A stretch of DNA of 64,000 nt, taken from the NCBI RefSeq assembly GCF_000764225.1, contig NZ_JQED01000053.1, forward strand, positions 1 to 64,000, given 5' to 3'. The DNA comes from Colwellia psychrerythraea. GTDB lineage: Bacteria > Pseudomonadota > Gammaproteobacteria > Enterobacterales > Alteromonadaceae. The notes under the pieces were generated by a model. That model saw nothing but the letters and a program-made list of their open reading frames with translations. It was not told the DNA's origin and ran no database searches. A program made the translations under genes and the position numbers. This document shows, piece by piece, positions 62,218 through 64,000 of the stretch (positions are counted from its first letter, which is position 1; every line of letters begins with the position of its first letter).

Positions 62218-63387
62218 ATGAATAATTTAATGCTAACAAATGTTGTACCATCGAACTTAACACCAGCGAGAAACAAATCGAGTAAAGTCAATTTGTATAG
62301 TTCTGCGCTAATAACTTTTACCTTTATCTCTGCTATTGCTTTGCTGAATATTTGCCAAAAAGCCAATGCAGCAGAAACGACAGAAAAACCAGCACACTTA
62401 GTCAGTGTTGAATCAGTTAAAAAAGAGCAGGTAAAACCAAGCATTTGGCTACCTGCTAATGTCATTAGCCGTAAAAATTCGCCAATATCTGCAGAGCAAA
62501 CAGGTCAGTTGCTGTGGATCGAAGATGTTGGCAGTCAAGTTAAAAAAGGCCAACTATTAGCACAAATTGACGATCGTCATTTGAAATTACAATTGGCCAG
62601 ACAACGTGCACAGGTGAAACAACATCAAGCTGATGTCGATTATCTTACGGGCCAGAAAGCACGATTTTTAAAGTTACGTGAAAAAAACAATTCAGCATTA
62701 AGTGAATATGAACGGGTTAATAAGGACTTAACTATTGCGATTAATGAAGTTGCTGCGCTGAATATATCAGTTGAGCAAACCTTACTTTCTTTAGAGAAAA
62801 CGGTCATTAGAGCACCGTTTTCAGGCAATATTAGCCAGCGGTTTGCCCATATTGGAGAGTTGATTTCAATTGGTCGACCGTTAGTGCAACTGATTGATAC
62901 TAAGAACCTTGATATTAAAATTGCTGCGCCAATTTCAATTGCTCCCTTTTTGCAACGAGGCAGTAAAGTGATGGTCAAGTGGAATCAAAACTTGCTTGAG
63001 TTACCTGTACGTACTTGGAGTCAAGCGGGCGATCAAGCTTCACGTACCTTTGATGTGAGACTTGCGGCTGATGGTGTAGCGATGTTAGCAGGAACTGCGG
63101 TGACGGTTTCTTTGCCAAAACAATCCCCTAAAGAAGCTATTTTAGTGCCACGTGATGCCTTAATGTTGAGAGAAAATGAAACGTACGTATTAACCATAGA
63201 TAACGACCAACAAGCTCAAAAAGTTTCCGTGCTGGTTGGTCAAGGTGTGAACCGTTGGGTTTCAGTAACGGGGGCTTTATCGGTCAATGATAGTGTGGTT
63301 GTTCGCGGCGGAGAGCGTTTACAAAGTGGCGAGAAAGTGAGATTTATTGAAGATAAAAAAGAGGGACTCGTGGCAAATGTAAATTAA
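62218..63387 (+). CDS. RND periplasmic adaptor of the third pump
   Basis: 389 residues, 29 bases after the pump. A signal or anchor segment is at about 30-50 (SALITFTFISAIALLNICQK). Adaptor domains: WLPANVISRKNSPISAEQTG, LLWIEDVGSQVKKGQLLAQI, the helical hairpin (about 125-180), VIRAPFSGNISQRFAHIGEL and a C-terminal AILVPRDALMLRENETYVLT. It links the pump at 59072 to an outer-membrane channel encoded elsewhere. Confidence 0.9.
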   Translation: MNNLMLTNVVPSNLTPARNKSSKVNLYSSALITFTFISAIALLNICQKANAAETTEKPAHLVSVESVKKEQVKPSIWLPANVISRKNSPISAEQTGQLLWIEDVGSQVKKGQLLAQIDDRHLKLQLARQRAQVKQHQADVDYLTGQKARFLKLREKNNSALSEYERVNKDLTIAINEVAALNISVEQTLLSLEKTVIRAPFSGNISQRFAHIGELISIGRPLVQLIDTKNLDIKIAAPISIAPFLQRGSKVMVKWNQNLLELPVRTWSQAGDQASRTFDVRLAADGVAMLAGTAVTVSLPKQSPKEAILVPRDALMLRENETYVLTIDNDQQAQKVSVLVGQGVNRWVSVTGALSVNDSVVVRGGERLQSGEKVRFIEDKKEGLVANVN

Positions 63388-63459
63388 GTGGTTTACTCAT
63401 AGCTCAGCACTTATTCAGTTTTGCTTACAAGGTTAGATAGAACCTGGTTAAGTAAGCTC

Positions 63460-63493
63460 AGCCGACTCGTGTGGCCACGTGTCGGCTTTTTTA
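63460..63493 (+). terminator. Strong intrinsic terminator
   Basis: AGCCGAC (63460-63466) pairs with GTCGGCT (63481-63487), continued inside by CGTG/CACG around TGGC, then TTTTTTATT. It ends the pump-adaptor operon and also lies at the end of the convergent phosphatase gene. Confidence 0.92.
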
Positions 63494-63507
63494 TTGCTAT
63501 TTTTTGT

Positions 63508-64000
63508 TTAGCTTTTACCGAGTAAAGTAAATATTTTTTTGGCAATATCGGTATTATCTATTTGTCCCTTAAATAGCTCACTACCCTTACCAAAGGCATA
63601 TACAGGAACATCTACTGCGGTATGTGTACCTGAGTGACTAATTGAACCCCAGCCAGTATTTGTTTTGATATCTATCATTTTTTTAAGGGTTATCAAAATA
63701 GGACCCTCAACTCTAGGTGCCCACTTACCTTGTTTTTGAGCTTCTGATAACTGTTGGTATGCATCGACAATCTTAATACCTGCTTGTTTTGCCGATAATA
63801 ACAAATTCATTTCTTCAGAAGATATTTCAAAATTTAATGTTGCATTGACCTGTTGCAAAGATAGGTTATTGTTGGCAAAGGTTTTGGCAAATGCTTGAGG
63901 AGAAAGTGGCAGTGTTCTTAGTATCTCGGGTTGCCATAGGTATTTACTGTGTATGTCTTTATCAGATTTAGCTGTTTTTCTTCCAATACTAAGCCCACCA
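63508..64000 (-). CDS. Alkaline phosphatase, 3' part (runs off the window)
   Basis: The frame is open from the stop at 63508 to the window edge (at least 164 residues). The C-terminal block WGSISHSGTHTAVDVPVYAF and GKGSELFKGQIDNTDIAKKI is the metal-binding end of PhoA-type alkaline phosphatases; the second His binds zinc. The upstream visible part reads GGLSIGRK, which fits the family. It releases phosphate from organic esters in the periplasm. The 5' end is outside the window. Confidence 0.9.
   Translation of the reverse strand, partial: GGLSIGRKTAKSDKDIHSKYLWQPEILRTLPLSPQAFAKTFANNNLSLQQVNATLNFEISSEEMNLLLSAKQAGIKIVDAYQQLSEAQKQGKWAPRVEGPILITLKKMIDIKTNTGWGSISHSGTHTAVDVPVYAFGKGSELFKGQIDNTDIAKKIFTLLGKS

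Overview
The window is AT-rich DNA from a marine, Colwellia/Thalassotalea-like gammaproteobacterium (order Alteromonadales). The basis is the protein sequences, the abundance of TonB receptors and PAS/GGDEF/EAL signalling proteins, CueR/CopA, SigZ and PldA of gammaproteobacterial type, and short Shine-Dalgarno-led operons on both strands. The assignment is by impression, not by a database search. No rRNA or tRNA genes were recognised.

Layout. 1-5.9 kb is an accessory region. A transposon end (23-bp-period repeats) truncates a LysR gene divergent from a cytochrome b561. A dead IS3-type transposase follows. Then come small cassette-like genes (two GNAT acetyltransferases, two lipoproteins, a frameshifted membrane peptide) separated by degenerate attC-like sequences, plus a DUF1254/DUF1214 protein. 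5.9-8.6 kb holds a lytic transglycosylase-like protein, a secreted two-repeat protein and a small membrane protein. 8.8-13.3 kb holds copA-cueR behind a recognisable CueR promoter, and a glutathione-transferase-like gene followed by SigZ, both with Cys-rich tails. 13.5-23.2 kb looks like one uptake locus: two TonB receptors, a NitT/TauT-type ABC importer (binding protein, permease, ATPase overlapping each other), a porin, and a LuxR-type response regulator resembling AgmR/ErbR.

23.6-35.2 kb is a signalling region: PAS-GGDEF-EAL, an MscS channel, a NIT-domain chemoreceptor, an HTH-receiver fusion, a hybrid kinase ending in a hemerythrin domain (its membrane sensor split from the rest by a one-base frame change at a T6 run), and a receiver-EAL protein. 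FNR-like boxes lie at 29200 and 46359. Nitrate/nitrite sensing, oxygen/iron sensing and c-di-GMP turnover probably converge here. 35.3-41.1 kb is an unusual metal-type RND operon (adaptor, pump, DUF3240, b-type cytochrome) divergent from a membrane-anchored HTH regulator and lacking an outer-membrane channel. 41.2-46.3 kb holds enoyl-CoA hydratase, a CoA-binding protein, a secreted lipoprotein and a PAS-GGDEF protein. 46.8-49.2 kb is a compact operon of two DUF1538 membrane proteins with P-II-like and CBS proteins. An orphan trpB follows.

50.9-57.5 kb is a metal-efflux locus. A CadR/PbrR-like MerR regulator sits beside a textbook 19-bp-spacer MerR promoter. Downstream are a 35-codon Cys-rich peptide, a CzcI-like protein and CzcCBA. 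Then come PldA phospholipase, a third RND pump with its adaptor downstream, a strong terminator, and the 3' part of an alkaline phosphatase that runs off the window.

The best candidates for undescribed biology are the RND/DUF3240/cytochrome operon, the split hemerythrin kinase module, the DUF1538/P-II/CBS operon, the Cys-rich leader peptide under MerR control, and the TonB/ABC/AgmR-like uptake locus.
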